Position numbers and translations under genes: made by a program
The notes under the pieces: model-generated
Seen by the model: only the letters and a program-made list of their open reading frames with translations
What the model was told of the DNA's origin: nothing
The model's database searches: none
In this document: positions 19,966 to 31,021 of the stretch, piece after piece
How positions within the stretch are numbered: position 1 is the first letter of the stretch
Layout of the letters: every line of letters begins with the position of its first letter
Source: JACCXG01 sp963836735
GTDB lineage: Bacteria > Acidobacteriota > Vicinamibacteria > Vicinamibacterales > 2-12-FULL-66-21
Direction of reading: 5' to 3'
Length of the DNA stretch: 64,000 nucleotides
Assembly (NCBI GenBank): GCA_963836735.1
Contig: CAWIKP010000020.1
Coordinates: forward strand, 228,450-292,449

Positions 19966-21041
19966 CGAAGGTCTGGAGAGGGCTCGCGCTCGCGAGCGCG
20001 TTCGCCGGCGCCGCCTGCCACGGCACACCTCCCGACGAGACCGTGGCCGAAACCCCGGTCGCCGTCGCGGTCGAGCCCGCGCGCACGGGCCCGATCCGCG
20101 AGGTGATTGCCGCGGCCGGCATCGTGACCGCCCCGCCCGGCGGCGAGCTCATCGTGACTGCGCCCGAGGCCGCACGCATCGCCGAGCTGCCCAAGGGAGA
20201 GGGTGACCGCGTGCGGGTGGGCGATCTCCTCGCGCGCTTCGAAGTGCCGTCGCTGACCGCCGGGGCCACGTCGAGCCGCGCCGCGATCGAGCAGGCCCAG
20301 GCGCGCGTCGACAACGCCAAGGCTGCCGCGGCGCGTCTGTCCGGTCTCTTCGAGCGTGGCGTCGCGGCCAGAAAAGAGGTCGAGGACGCCGAGCGCGAGC
20401 TTCGCGAAGCCCAGGCCGCGCTGGCGCAGGCGGTCAGCGCCAGCGATGCCGCGAATGCGCTGGCCGGGCGCCTGATCGTGCGCGCGAAGTTCGCGGGCGT
20501 CGTGGCGAAGCGCTGGCACAATCCGGGCGATCTCGTCGAGCCGGGACCCGGCGATCCGATTCTGCGCGTCATCGACCCGTCCCATCTCGAAGTCGTGGCC
20601 GCGGCGCCAGTCGCGGACCTGGCGAGGATCGCAGTCGGTGCCCCGGCCAACATCGCCAGTCCCGGGGGTGGAGAGCCGATCGACGCGACAGTGATTGCGC
20701 GGCCCGCGGCGGTCGAAGCAGGAAGCGTCACGGCGCCGGTTCGGCTCCGTCCCGCATCCTCGCAGAACCTGACGGCCGGGATGGCGGTTCAGGTCGAGAT
20801 TCTCGGTCCGGAGCATGACGGCGTCGTGCTGGTCCCGCCGGCCGCGGTCGTGCGGGAAGGACCAACCAGCATCGTGATGACGGTCGGGCCGGACGCGAAG
20901 GCCCACCGCCATGAAGTCGAGCTCGGCATCGTCACCGCCGACGCCGTCGAGATTCGCAAAGGGATCGCGGCTGGCGACAAGGTCATCGTGCGCGGCCAGA
21001 ACGGTCTGCCGGACGGCGCGGCGGTCACGATCGGATCATGA
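19962..21041 (+). CDS. RND efflux periplasmic adaptor (membrane fusion protein), lipoprotein
   Basis: 359 aa, intact. The N-terminus (LALASAFAGAACHG) is a lipoprotein signal with Cys near residue 19. Then come the barrel-sandwich halves (GGELIVTAPEAARIAEL and LIVRAKFAGVVAKRW), an alpha-helical hairpin (residues about 100-160) that docks with TolC, and beta-barrel and membrane-proximal domains ending IAAGDKVIVRGQNGLPDG. Start and stop both overlap neighbours through ATGA junctions. It should couple the RND pump to the outer-membrane channel. Confidence 0.92.
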   Translation: MTKVWRGLALASAFAGAACHGTPPDETVAETPVAVAVEPARTGPIREVIAAAGIVTAPPGGELIVTAPEAARIAELPKGEGDRVRVGDLLARFEVPSLTAGATSSRAAIEQAQARVDNAKAAAARLSGLFERGVAARKEVEDAERELREAQAALAQAVSASDAANALAGRLIVRAKFAGVVAKRWHNPGDLVEPGPGDPILRVIDPSHLEVVAAAPVADLARIAVGAPANIASPGGGEPIDATVIARPAAVEAGSVTAPVRLRPASSQNLTAGMAVQVEILGPEHDGVVLVPPAAVVREGPTSIVMTVGPDAKAHRHEVELGIVTADAVEIRKGIAAGDKVIVRGQNGLPDGAAVTIGS

Positions 21042-24000
21042 GCGCTCGCGGGATTCGTCGAGCGCTACGGGCGCGCCATCGTCCTGTCGGTCGCGCTGGT
21101 CGCCGGCGCCGGACTCGTCGCCGGTGCTGGACTGCCGAGCAGCATCTATCCGCGCCTCGAGTTCCCGCGCGTCGTCATCATCGGCCACAGCGGCACGCTT
21201 GCCGGCGCAGACGATGATGCTGTCGGTCACCCGCCCGCTCGAGCAGGCGGTGATGGAAGTGCCGGGCATCCGTCGCGTGCGCTCGACGACGTTCCGCGGC
21301 GCGACCGAGATCTCGGCGCAGTTCGACCCGGCGACCGACATGATCGTCGCGCTGCAGCAGGTGCAGGGCAAGATCGACGATGCGCGGCAGGACGCTGCCG
21401 GCCGGCACCGATCTCATCGTCGAGCGGCTCACCCCGGCGGCGTTCCCGATGTACATCCTCAATCTCACCGGGTCGGTGCCGGCGGCCGATCTGTACGACT
21501 ACGCCTTCTACGTGATGCGTCCGCGGCTGGCGCGCGTCGCGGGCGCGGGCCAGGTCGAGGTCACCGCGAGCGATACCCGCGAGATCGAGGTCGTCGTCGA
21601 TCCGGCCCGCCTGCTGACGGCCGGCCTCACGGTCCACGACGTCGTCGGAACGGCTGCAGGCCGCGAACCAGCTCGCGCCGGTGGGGCGGTACTCGTCCGG
21701 CGGCGTGCAGCAGCTCGTGCTCGGCTCGGGTCTGTGGCCGTCAATCGACGCGATCGGGCAGACGCCGGTCTCCGTCCGCCCCGACGGCGTGCTGCGCGTG
21801 CAGGACGTCGGCCGAGGTGTTCCCGGGCTCGCCCGATCGCACCGGGCTCATCACCGGCAACGGCCGCGACGCGGCGAGCATCAGCGTCTCGCAGCAGGTC
21901 GGCGCCAACATCCTCGAGATCGAGACCGGCATCGAGCAGGCGGTCGTCAGAGCTCGCGCGCGCGCTGCCTGCGGGACTGCAGATCACCAAGGTCTACGAT
22001 CTCGCGGAGTTCGTGCGCGGCGTCGATCGCCAACGTCCGCGATGCGATCCTGATCGGCGGCTTTCTCGCGGTCGTCATCCTGCTGCTTGTTCCTGCGCGA
22101 CTGGCGGCTGACGCTGGTGGCGTCGATCACGCTGCCGCTCGCGGTGCTGATGACGTTGGTCGTCATGCACCTGTTCGGCGAGTCGATCAACCTGATGTCG
22201 ATGGGCGGTCTGGCGGTCGCGATTGGGCTGGTCATCGACGATGCCGTGGTCGTCGTCGAGGGCATCCATCGGCGTGTGCAGGAAGGATCCGCGACGCCGG
22301 TGGCGGATGCGGTCCATGACCTGACCGCGCCGGTCGTCAGCTCGACGCTGACCACCGTCGTGGTCTTCGCGCCGCTCGGCCTGCTGTCCGGGGTGGTCGG
22401 ACAGTTTTTCCGCGCGTTGTCGCTGACGCTGTCAGCTGCGGTCCTCGCCTCGCTCGTGCTGGCGCTCACCCTGATCCCGCTGCTCGCACGTTGGGGCATC
22501 CGGCAGTCGGCCGCATTCCGCGGCACCCGATAGACGACTCGATCGAGGCTACGTGCGCACTCTGCGCCCGATGCTCACGCGCCCGATCCTGTCGCTGGTG
22601 CTCGCGCTGGTCCTGGCCCTGGCCGGCGTTGCGCTGTACTTCCAGGTCGGCAGCGGCTTTCTGCCGCATGCGGACGAGGGAGGATTCGTCGTCGACTATC
22701 AGACCCCCGCCGGCACCGCGCTGGAGGAAACCGATCGGCTGTTCCGGAAGGTCGAGCAGGTGCTGTTGAAGACGCCGGAGGTCGCGGCGATTCAGCGGCG
22801 CACCGGATCGGAGCTGGGTCTCTTCGCGACGCAGTCGAACTCCGGGGACGTTCTCGTCCGCCTCAAGAATCGCGGCCAGCGCAGCCGGTCCTCCGACGAG
22901 CTGATCTCGGATCTTCGGGACAAGCTGCACGAAGCCGCTCCGGGCCTCGACATCGAGTTCGTGCAGCTGCTCCAGGACATGCTCGGCGACCTCGAGGGCA
23001 ATCCCACGCCGATCGAAGTCAAGGTGTTCGGAGACGACGCGAACGTGCTGGCAGAGATCGGCGGGCAGATGGAGGAAATGCTCGGCAAGGTCGAGGGAGT
23101 CGTGGACATCGTCGGCGTGCAGAACGGCAATCCGGAGATGACCTGGCAGATCGATCCCGTTGCCGCCGGCCGGCTCGGGCTGACGGTTGCCGACGTTTCA
23201 CAACAGCTCTCCTCGGCGTGGCTTGGCGAGATCGCAACCGACTACCTGGCACTCGATCGAAGCATCCCGGTTCGCGTCCGGTATCCCGACGCGATCAGAC
23301 TGGACGGCGGGCGCCTCGGTCAGACGATGGTGAGGGGCACAGAGGGACGGACCGCTCCCCTGTCCGCGCTGGCGACCCTGGCGCCGGCGACCGGACAGAC
23401 GCTGCTGTCGCGGGAGAATCTACGGCAGATGGTGCCGGTGAGCGCCTATCTCGAAGACCGCGATCTCGGCGGCGCGGTCGCCGAGATCACCGCAGAGTTG
23501 CAGGGGATGAAGCTGCCGGTTGGCTATACCTGGGAAGTCGGCGGGCAGTACCTGTCCCAGCGTCAGGCGTTCCAGGAGCTCCTCGAGGTGCTGGGGATCG
23601 CCTCGGCGCTGGTGTTCGTCGTTCTGGTCATTCACTTTCGCGCGTTCCGTCCCGCCGTTCTGATCCTCGCAGCGGCGCCGCTGTCGCTGGCCGGTGCGCT
23701 GCTGGCGCTCGCCGTCACCGGCACCGAACTGAATGTCTCTTCGGCGATGGGCCTCGTGCTCCTGATCGGACTCGTCGTGAAGAACGGGATCGTGCTGCTG
23801 GACTATGCCGAACGCGAGCGCGAACGCGGCATCGCGCCGGCCGAAGCCGTCTACGATGCCGCCCGGGTCAGGCTGCGGCCAATCCTGATGACGACGCTCT
23901 GTACGCTGTTCGGGCTGGTTCCACTGGCGCTCGGGATCGGGGCCGGAGCCGAACTGCAGCGACCGCTGGCGCTGGCGGTCATCGGGGGCCTCGCGCTTTC

Positions 24001-24082
24001 CACCGCGATCACGCTTTACCTCATTCCCGCGATGTACACGGGACTCCACTCTCTGCGAGCTCCCAGCCCCGGCCGGGTCTGA
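21038..24082 (+). CDS. RND efflux permease (HAE1-like); frameshift-riddled 5' third
   Basis: About 1,010 aa when joined. The N-terminal part reads GRAIVLSVALVAGAGL (TM1), then porter-domain segments TMMLSVTRPLEQAV and VRSTTFRGATEI. TM4 carries the proton-relay acidic pair in AIGLVIDDAVVVVEG, as in hydrophobe/amphiphile RND pumps. The second half is intact from 22,553 and includes SGFLPHADEGG, VGGQYLSQRQAF and GLVVKNGIVLLDY. Single-base breaks are readable near 21045, 21195, 21397, 21648, 21812, 21950, 22020, 22088 and 22515; each conserved block resumes in the next frame. The pump should expel lipophilic toxicants by proton antiport. Its stop codon lies inside a palindromic repeat shared with the convergent sensor kinase gene. 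Confidence 0.85.
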
Positions 24083-24151
24083 AGACCCGGCCCTGCAGAC
24101 AAGTGGTGATGGCCCCTCGCGCAATGTAGGGGCGGGTCTTCAGACCCGGCC
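24071..24151. repeat. Paired inverted palindromes between convergent efflux and sensor genes
   Basis: GGCCGGGTCTGAAGACCCGG at 24071 is self-complementary (the element runs to 24092) and a near-identical element recurs at 24131-24151. The TGA of the RND gene (24080-24082) lies in the first copy and the sensor kinase stop in the second, so both proteins end in GRV. It could also serve as a bidirectional terminator. Confidence 0.7.
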
Positions 24152-25534
24152 GATCCCGCCGGCCCGTTCGGCCGGAAGGCTGGCAGCAAACACGGTTCCC
24201 GACGAGTTGCTCGATTCCACGCGCAGCGTTCCGCCGTGCGCTTCCGCGATCCAGCGCGCGATTGCGAGTCCGAGGCCTGACCCGCCGGCGGCTCGCGCGG
24301 GGTCCAGCCGGACGAACCGCTCGAACACACGCTCCCGATCCTCGGTCGGGATCCCCGGCCCGGTATCCGACACGCGGACCAGCAGCCTGGAATCGGTGGC
24401 TGACAACGAGATGTCGACGGATCCGCCGTGCGGTGTGTAGGTGACGGCGTTGCCGATCAGATTCGAGAGCATCCGGCGCAGCAGGCTCTCATCGCCGGTC
24501 AGTGTCAGCGGCTTTACGGTCGCGTGCAGCGCGATGTTCCTGTCCTCTGCCGGCGCCCCGAATTCGCGGACGCACTCGGCCACGAGCTGGTCCAGGCGAA
24601 CCTGTGCCGCCACCATCGGGTAGCCGCCGCCGTCGGCGCGAGCCAGGACGAGCATGTCGTCAACGAGACGCGTCAGCCGTGACGTCTGCTTGGCAATCAC
24701 GCCGAGCGCCTCCCGATATTCGCCCTCGCCGCGCCGCTGCTGGCCCAACGTGACCTGCGCCGCCGTGCGTGCAATCGACACCGGCGTCCGCAGCTCATGC
24801 GACGCATCGGCCATGAAGCGGCGCTGCGTGGTCAGCGCGCTGCTCAGCCGATCGAGCACATGGTTGAACGACCCGGCGAGCTGAGCGAGCTCGGTGATCG
24901 AGGGGCGGATGGTCAGCCGGCTCTCGGGAGTCCTTGCGGTGATCGCCTGCGCCTCGGTCACGATCTGTTGCATCGGCCGCAACCCATACCATCCGAGCCA
25001 CCAGCCGCCAACGGCCGCGAAGAGCAAGGCCAGCGGGAGGCCGATGAGCGATACCCTCAGGAGCGTCTGCCACTGCTCGAGCGCGTGCGCGAGGGGCATG
25101 CCGGCGGCGAAATAGTAATCCTGGCCGCCGATGGTTCTTCTCCTGACGAGCACGCGCCACTGCTGGCCCCCGGGGCCAGTCAGTGTTTCGGTGAGAGGAA
25201 CCGCGCCGGCCGAGCCGGTGTCCCGCGGCAGCGGCATGACCCGGGTGTCCGGACCCACCGGTGCTCCGCTGGAGTCCAGGACCTGCACAGCGCCGCCGTC
25301 CGTGCCCACGAGCTCGGTCATCTCCGCGGCCGCGCGCGAGCGGTCCTTCAGTTCCTCGAGCTCTTCGGCGAACACGTTGTCCGCGGTCGCCGCAGTCGAC
25401 TGCAGGCCCTGGTCGAACTGTTTCAGGAGCAGCCGCCAGTGCAGCCAGAGCACGGCCGTGGCGAAGACGGCGATCGTGAGCACGACCAGCAGCGAATACC
25501 ACGCCGTGAGCCGCGCCCGCAGCGACACCTGCAT
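24140..25534 (-). CDS. Sensor histidine kinase, EnvZ/CusS type
   Basis: 464 aa, intact. TM1 at residues 10-35, a periplasmic sensor loop of about 135 residues, TM2 (SLIGLPLALLFAAVGGWWLG), a HAMP linker, HisKA with the phospho-acceptor in ASHELRTPVSIAR, and HATPase with NLIGNAVTYTP (N box), DTGPGIP (G1) and GSGLGLAI (G2). It should autophosphorylate and hand phosphate to the OmpR regulator encoded immediately upstream; the two genes overlap by one base (TGATG). Position next to the RND pump suggests it senses a pump substrate or envelope stress. The C-terminal GRV is supplied by the palindromic repeat. Confidence 0.92.
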   Translation of the reverse strand: MQVSLRARLTAWYSLLVVLTIAVFATAVLWLHWRLLLKQFDQGLQSTAATADNVFAEELEELKDRSRAAAEMTELVGTDGGAVQVLDSSGAPVGPDTRVMPLPRDTGSAGAVPLTETLTGPGGQQWRVLVRRRTIGGQDYYFAAGMPLAHALEQWQTLLRVSLIGLPLALLFAAVGGWWLGWYGLRPMQQIVTEAQAITARTPESRLTIRPSITELAQLAGSFNHVLDRLSSALTTQRRFMADASHELRTPVSIARTAAQVTLGQQRRGEGEYREALGVIAKQTSRLTRLVDDMLVLARADGGGYPMVAAQVRLDQLVAECVREFGAPAEDRNIALHATVKPLTLTGDESLLRRMLSNLIGNAVTYTPHGGSVDISLSATDSRLLVRVSDTGPGIPTEDRERVFERFVRLDPARAAGGSGLGLAIARWIAEAHGGTLRVESSNSSGTVFAASLPAERAGGIGRV

Positions 25535-26208
25535 CACGTGCGACTGAGCTGGTACCCCCGTCCCCGGCGGGTGCGGATCAGCGACGGTCCATCGCCGCGA
25601 TCGAGCTTGCGGCGAAGCCGCTGGATATAGACATCGACGACGTTGGAGAACGGGTCGTAGTGCTCGTCCCACACGTGTTCAGCGATGTCCGCGCGCCCGA
25701 CCACCTCGCCCGCGCGGCGGGCGAGGTACTCGAGCAGCGAGTATTCCCGGCTGGTCAATTCGACCTCGCTGCCGTGGGCCCAGACCCGCTGTCCTGCCAC
25801 GTCGATCGCCAGGGACCCGGCCTCGATCCGCTCAGGGGCGAGCGGACGCCGATCCCGCCTGGTGAGCGCTCGCACGCGCGCCAGCAGCTCGCGGAAGTCG
25901 AACGGCTTGGTGAGATAGTCGTCGGCGCCGGCATCGAGACCCTGGACCCGGGCTTCGACCGCATCGCGGGCCGTCAACATGAGGACCGGGACGTCGGAGC
26001 CGGCGGCGCGGAGATCCCGGCAGACCGTCAGGCCGTCTTTGCCGGGGAGCATCACGTCGAGGATCACCGCGTCGTAGTCGTTTTCCTGGCACTGCCGCGA
26101 GGCCGCGATGCCGTCAGTGGCAATGTCGACCGCGTGCTTCGCCTCGCGCAGGCCTTTGGCGACGAACCGCGCGCCGCTGGGCTCGTCCTCGACCAGCAGG
26201 ATTCGCAT
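25534..26208 (-). CDS. OmpR/PhoB-family response regulator
   Basis: 224 aa, intact. Receiver domain (1-120) with acidic pocket VEDEP, phospho-acceptor Asp in VILDVMLPG, conserved Thr in LTARD and Lys in TKPFDF. The C-terminal winged helix (130-224) has LTSREYSLLEYLA and VVDVYIQRLRRKLD, the DNA-recognition part. It is co-transcribed with the sensor kinase (TGATG overlap) and most likely controls the adjacent RND operon. Confidence 0.94.
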   Translation of the reverse strand: MRILLVEDEPSGARFVAKGLREAKHAVDIATDGIAASRQCQENDYDAVILDVMLPGKDGLTVCRDLRAAGSDVPVLMLTARDAVEARVQGLDAGADDYLTKPFDFRELLARVRALTRRDRRPLAPERIEAGSLAIDVAGQRVWAHGSEVELTSREYSLLEYLARRAGEVVGRADIAEHVWDEHYDPFSNVVDVYIQRLRRKLDRGDGPSLIRTRRGRGYQLSRT

Positions 26209-26372
26209 TGAGCTTCCTCCATCCGAGCGGATTCTCGAAGGATTTCATGGTGCCAGCTGCATGATGAATAGACAATGACGCTCCGAACGCGGCTGCGGCA
26301 GGCCGCCCTGATTGTCAGGATGACGCTGCTCGGCTCACAATGGCGAGCTTCGGCAGGTATGACCGGTAGTCT

Positions 26373-26798
26373 ATGTCTGATTCCCTGAGCCTGGCGGTCG
26401 AGACGTTCGAGCGTGTGCCCGTGCTGCGGCTGAAGGGCAAACTCCTGTATAGCCAGAATTTCCAGCCGCTCTACGATACCGTTGCGCGCTTGCGCAGCGA
26501 GGGACACCGGCGCGTGGTCATCGACTTGACCGCCGTGCAATCCACGGACAGCAGCGGCATGAGCGCGCTCCTGGAAGTCCGGCGGCTCTTCGGCGAGCAG
26601 CCCGGGGCGGTCGCCCTGTTCGGCCCCTCCGATCGGCTGCGAGCCGCGCTGGCGATGATCCGCGTCCTCTCACTCTTCGAGGTGATCACCGAGGAACGAG
26701 AGATCCCGGGGGGCCCCGGTGATCCCGACGTCATCCAAACGGCACCGTCGGCTCCAGGATGGTCGTGTCGTTCTTCGCCGTTCCCGGCCGCACCGTGA
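26373..26798 (+). CDS. STAS-domain anti-sigma factor antagonist
   Basis: 141 aa. Residues 1-110 are a SpoIIAA/RsbV-like STAS domain: VPVLRLKGKLLYSQNF, RRVVIDLTAVQSTDSSGM with the phosphorylatable Ser, and ALFGPSDRLRAAL. Such proteins bind anti-sigma kinases when dephosphorylated by PP2C enzymes like the one at 15.7-17.8 kb; that pairing is inference. The final ~30 residues (Pro/Gly-rich) are not part of the domain and may be aberrant. The gene stands alone, divergent from the response regulator. Confidence 0.85.
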   Translation: MSDSLSLAVETFERVPVLRLKGKLLYSQNFQPLYDTVARLRSEGHRRVVIDLTAVQSTDSSGMSALLEVRRLFGEQPGAVALFGPSDRLRAALAMIRVLSLFEVITEEREIPGGPGDPDVIQTAPSAPGWSCRSSPFPAAP

Positions 26799-27186
26799 GG
26801 TACTTCGTTGCCGACAGCGTGCGCAGTGAATCTGAATGCCGGGGCTACGAAGGGTGTCGCGTTGGTGATTACCGCCGTAGAGCTTGCGAACTCGTTGCTG
26901 CTTGCGAGATCGATCCGTTCGAGTCCCTGGCCGACCGCTCGGTCCGCAACGCCGCCGTGAGCTCGGAGTCAGTCGCTCGGTCGTGCAGCGGTGGGGCTGT
27001 CACCCAAGCCCCTCGAATCGGGACTTAAGGCCCCACGAATTCCTCAGGAATTCCGGCGGTTGCGGCGTGGCTGCGACTGTCACGCAGACAGTTGCTTGCG
27101 GGACACGCGCGCCGGTCACCGCCGACACCTCAGCTACCCGGAGAGACCGGCGGCGGTCCCGCAGTCGCCGCCGGCATTCAGCGCGG
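26799..27186. other. Intergenic stretch with a perfect palindrome
   Basis: No supported gene in 388 bp. GAATTCCTCAGGAATTC at 27037-27053 is a perfect 17-bp palindrome lying beyond the stops of two convergent genes; it could be a weak hairpin. Nothing else stands out. Confidence 0.5.
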
Positions 27187-30100
27187 TCACCTGGGCACAA
27201 TGGTGGTGTCGCGGTTCTGTGCTCCCGGCGGCGAGGCAGGTACTGTTTGGCGACAGGATGATCTGATCGATCATCGCACCGTCCTCACGCTGCTGGACCC
27301 GGATCGTGTGGGTGCCGGACGCCGCAAAATAGATGTTGATGCCGTTGCCATTCCACCCCTGGTCCGCCCAGCCCCACCCGCTGATCGGGCCGTTGTCCAC
27401 TTCCTGCAGGACGACGGTCGCAGCGGTCGTGGTGTTGATCCGGTAGATTGCCGCCTTGCTCGCGTCTTGCGCGTCGGAAAACTGTACATAAACCGAATCG
27501 TTGGCGAAATAGTTGTTTTGCGCCTTCAATCGCACCCACAGGTGATACGGAACACCGGACTGCGCTTCGAAGGTTGTCTCGAAGTAGTTCACTGGTGAGA
27601 CGAGCGCGGTCGTGATCTTGGGAGCGTTCGCGTTCGGATTGTGGAGAGCTGTCGCATCCGCCGCGGTCGCGTCGGTGATCTTCGTCCAGTTGCCGACCAG
27701 CTTGGTGACGTCGCTGGCACGAATCACGACGGTGGAGGGCTGCTGCACCGACGTCCGTACGCTCACGTTCTCGAACCGCGCGGTGATCCAAACCCCGTAT
27801 CGTGCCGAAGCGGCCGATGTGCCGATCAGGACGTTGGCCGCCATCGGGATCGTCACCGAGCCCAGTGCCGTCCAGGCCACACCATGAGTCGAGGTCCACG
27901 ACCTGAACGTGTTTCCGGATCTCGCGAGTTTGATCCAGTTGGGCATCTTGTAGTCGCGCGAAGTAATGACGCGCGATTTCGTACCCACCGCATCGCGGAC
28001 ACGTAACTCCGCCCCTTCCGGCGGCGTGGTGGATCCGGCTGCTCTGACGACGACCGACGCGTACTTCGACCCCGGGTCGAGCGACTCGCGGATCATGACG
28101 CCCGACCGGTACCCGAAGGCACGCTGCAGCCCGGTGACCTGCGCCACGATTTCCCCGTCGCCGGACAGAGGCTGATGCGCGTAGTACAGCGCATCGGTGT
28201 TCGACGACTGGGTGTTCTGGCCGGCGCCGTTCAACGTGAAGCCGTTTGCCGACGAGAGTGAGACGAAACCCGCCCGACCTGTGTTGCCGATGTCGACCGC
28301 CCTGAACGGCGCCGGCAGCGCCGGTCTGACAGGGATGGTGTCGGCGAAGGCGTTGCTGATGAGACGCTCGAGCACGTTGCGAGTCATCTGCTGTGCTTGC
28401 GGGTGGCTGACCGACCAGTTGATGCTGCCGGTGGCGAAAACGGTCGCGCCGCTCGCGGCGCGGTACACGGTCATGTCGGAAAAGTTCGCGCCGTTCGCGG
28501 TGACCGGTGAGTGCCCGACCCGTTGCGCGTTGGCCGGCGTGGCCGGTCCCATCGAGTCGACCTCGTAGCCAAGAAACGCCTTGCCGTCGGCACTCTTGAG
28601 CGTGTCACCGTTCTTCAGTCCTGTTCCCCTGAAGATCCAGTGCGAGGCGTCCTCGACCGTGAAGAACGGACGCGCCTGGGTGACATACATCACACCGATC
28701 ATGCGGTCTTCGGACCGGTTCACCGGGGCCAGCCGGAACTCGTTCGTCTTCAGGTAGTCGGGAGTGATCGGGTCGTCGCGCCACGAGCTCTTGTAGCCCA
28801 CTATCGTGCGGAACGGCTGGCCCGTCGCGACGCTGTTTTCGTATCTGACCTGCCAGTAGGAAGTGTTGCCTGAAAAGAAACCGAGGTTAACGCCGCGGTC
28901 GCGCGCCGCTTCCACGTTGTCGCGCATCCGCCAGGACCAGTACCTCATCGTGCCCGACCGAGAGGAACGCCTTGTGCGAGAGCAGCAGGTCGGGATAGCG
29001 GTCGATGTCGACGTTGGTGGCGTAGGTGACGTCGTAGCCTTCCCGCTCGAGGAACTGCAGATACGCGAGTTCCCAGGAGAAGAACTGGCCGACGCCGTCG
29101 CCCTGCTCACCGTAATAGGGACGATTGAAAGACACCTTTCGTGCGCCGTTGGCGTGGTCGGATCGGTTCGCGATGGTTCCGTACAGCGACTTGCCGCCCC
29201 ACGGGCTATAGGCTTGGTAGGTATTGACCGCCTGCGCCAACAGCAGGTCGGACGGCCTGCCGTCATCGCGCACTGCGAAGACGATGTACTGCTGTTTCTT
29301 GTTGACGCTCTCGGTGAGCTTCACCAGGTAGATGCCGCTCATCCACTCAGTGGGATCCGCGCTTGCAGGTATGGTGAACACGTAAGGATTGACCCAGTTG
29401 CAGTCGACGAGCCCGAGCGCATCGGGCGCTGGAATCACCTGCTTCGTGCCGCTCCTCGTGATGGTCGGGAGCATGCGTCGGGCTCCGGCGCCGCCGTAAT
29501 AGCCCATCCGGAAGATGTCCATCGTGAAGGACGGCGCCACCGTGTTGACGTACAGCTTGATCTGGCCGCCCCGGTTCACCGAGCTCTGCGAGGCGTATCC
29601 CTCGATGGCACCGGTGGCATAGCCGCGGTTCGTCAGCTTCCACTCCGTCGTGCCCGCCTTGGCGTTCTCGATCTGGGTGGGATTCAGAGCGGCGGCACCG
29701 ACGGCGCTCGCAGGTTGCGTCCCCGTAACGAGGACCGGTGCCTGCGCGGTCGTTGCCGCAAGCGGCGTGGCGCGCGGGAGGACACGTGAGGGCCGCAACA
29801 TCCCTGCCGGCGGCTGCGGTGGTGCCATCTGGCCGAGGATGCACGAAGGGTCCGTGTCATCGCAAAGTGCGGTAACGTTGCCGTCGCGCATCACGCACGG
29901 CACGTCGACTCCGCCCGTGTTATCGGTGCAGGTCCCCCGCATGTCGCCGTTGTCGTCCACTGAATCGGGCCGGAACGCACCGAGGTCCACTACGCCGGTC
30001 GACTCGCTCCAGATGAAACCGCGCGGCGTGCACGAGGCGTCCGTCGCCTCCGGACCACACGCGTATTGCGACCCGACGACATCGCCGTGGTTGTTGACAT

Positions 30101-30353
30101 CGCGGGCGATGGCATCGACGACTACGATGCGAAATCCTTCCCGCTCATCCCACACGTACACGCTGTAACCGCTGTTGCCCTCACCGGTCGGAACGTTCCC
30201 CGCCACAAAGTCGGCATGAGCCGCGGGAGACTCCTGACGAGATGAATCGACGCCCGTGGCGACCGGCGCGCTCCGGGCCGGAGCTGTTTGGCTTGACGGT
30301 TGCGCCAGTGCGGAGAGACACAGGACGGCTGCGAGCGCGAGGGTACGACCCAT
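27187..30353 (-). CDS. Large secreted protein with N,N-dimethylformamidase beta-subunit-like domain; two frameshifts
   Basis: About 1,055 aa. Signal peptide MGRTLALAAVLCLSALAQ, then a HAF-repeat-like stretch (VDAIARDVNNHGDVVGSQ). The central domain is the dimethylformamidase beta-like C-terminal fold: FRMGYYGGAGARRM, NTYQAYSPWGGKSLYG, and VGHDEYWSWRMRDNVE once an extra base near 28947 is removed. C-terminal beta-sandwich modules follow, one concanavalin-like (SGDGEIVAQVTGLQRAFGY) and one carbohydrate-binding-like (YHLWVRLKAQNNYFANDS). The frame as written stops at 27134, but a shift near 27240 gives the more natural ending NRDTTIVPR with TGA at 27187. The family fold is recognisable; substrate is unknown. 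Likely extracellular. Confidence 0.75.
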
Positions 30354-31021
30354 GGGGACCCCGGGGATTGGAGCTTCAGTTTGATTTGACGTGAGGAGCG
30401 CGTGGTCCCCACGTAGGAGAGTGGATACTACAGACTGCCGGAGTGGACAATCAAGCTGTGGCGTTGGAAAAGCTGTGCAGGCTTCGTCGGAAGACGAAAC
30501 CTCGGGCCGCAATCGTCCATGCGTCACCTTCCGGGGAGCAACGTCGCTCAGCCTCCGGCCGGACAGCCCGAAGGATCCGGCGCCTCGGCATCATTGCGTC
30601 CACGCCACTCTACCTTCCCACCAGCTTTGGGGCGCGTGTTGCCAGGTGGAGACTTGGCACCGGCATGGTTTGCCGTTGATTGCTGCCCGGCCTCATCGCC
30701 CAGTTCTGGTCAGATTTGTTAGTCTGGCGCAGGGCCGGCTTCTACGGTGGTCGTTGACGCTCGCTCAAGTCGTGTGTCACTGCGGACTCCGTCAGCCCGT
30801 TTACGAGCGATTCGTGGTCTGCGGAGCATCTCAATCATGCGCGCCGCACTCGGTGAGGTCGGCGAGCAGCTCGGCCAGCGCGTCATCCATCGTCAGCGGC
30901 GATGCGCGGCGGCTCGGTGTGCAACCAGTGGCCATGCGTGGAAGGCATTACGGTTCAGGTCGTGGAGACCGGCCCGTGACGAATGTTCGGGCAGAGCCCG
31001 GACCTCAGCTGCTCGCAGGTA
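30354..31021. other. Intergenic region without a supported gene
   Basis: 668 bp upstream of the ADP-ribosylglycohydrolase remnant. Open frames here have no recognisable protein features on either strand; the right half may be decayed N-terminal sequence of that remnant, but no motif survives. Confidence 0.4.
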
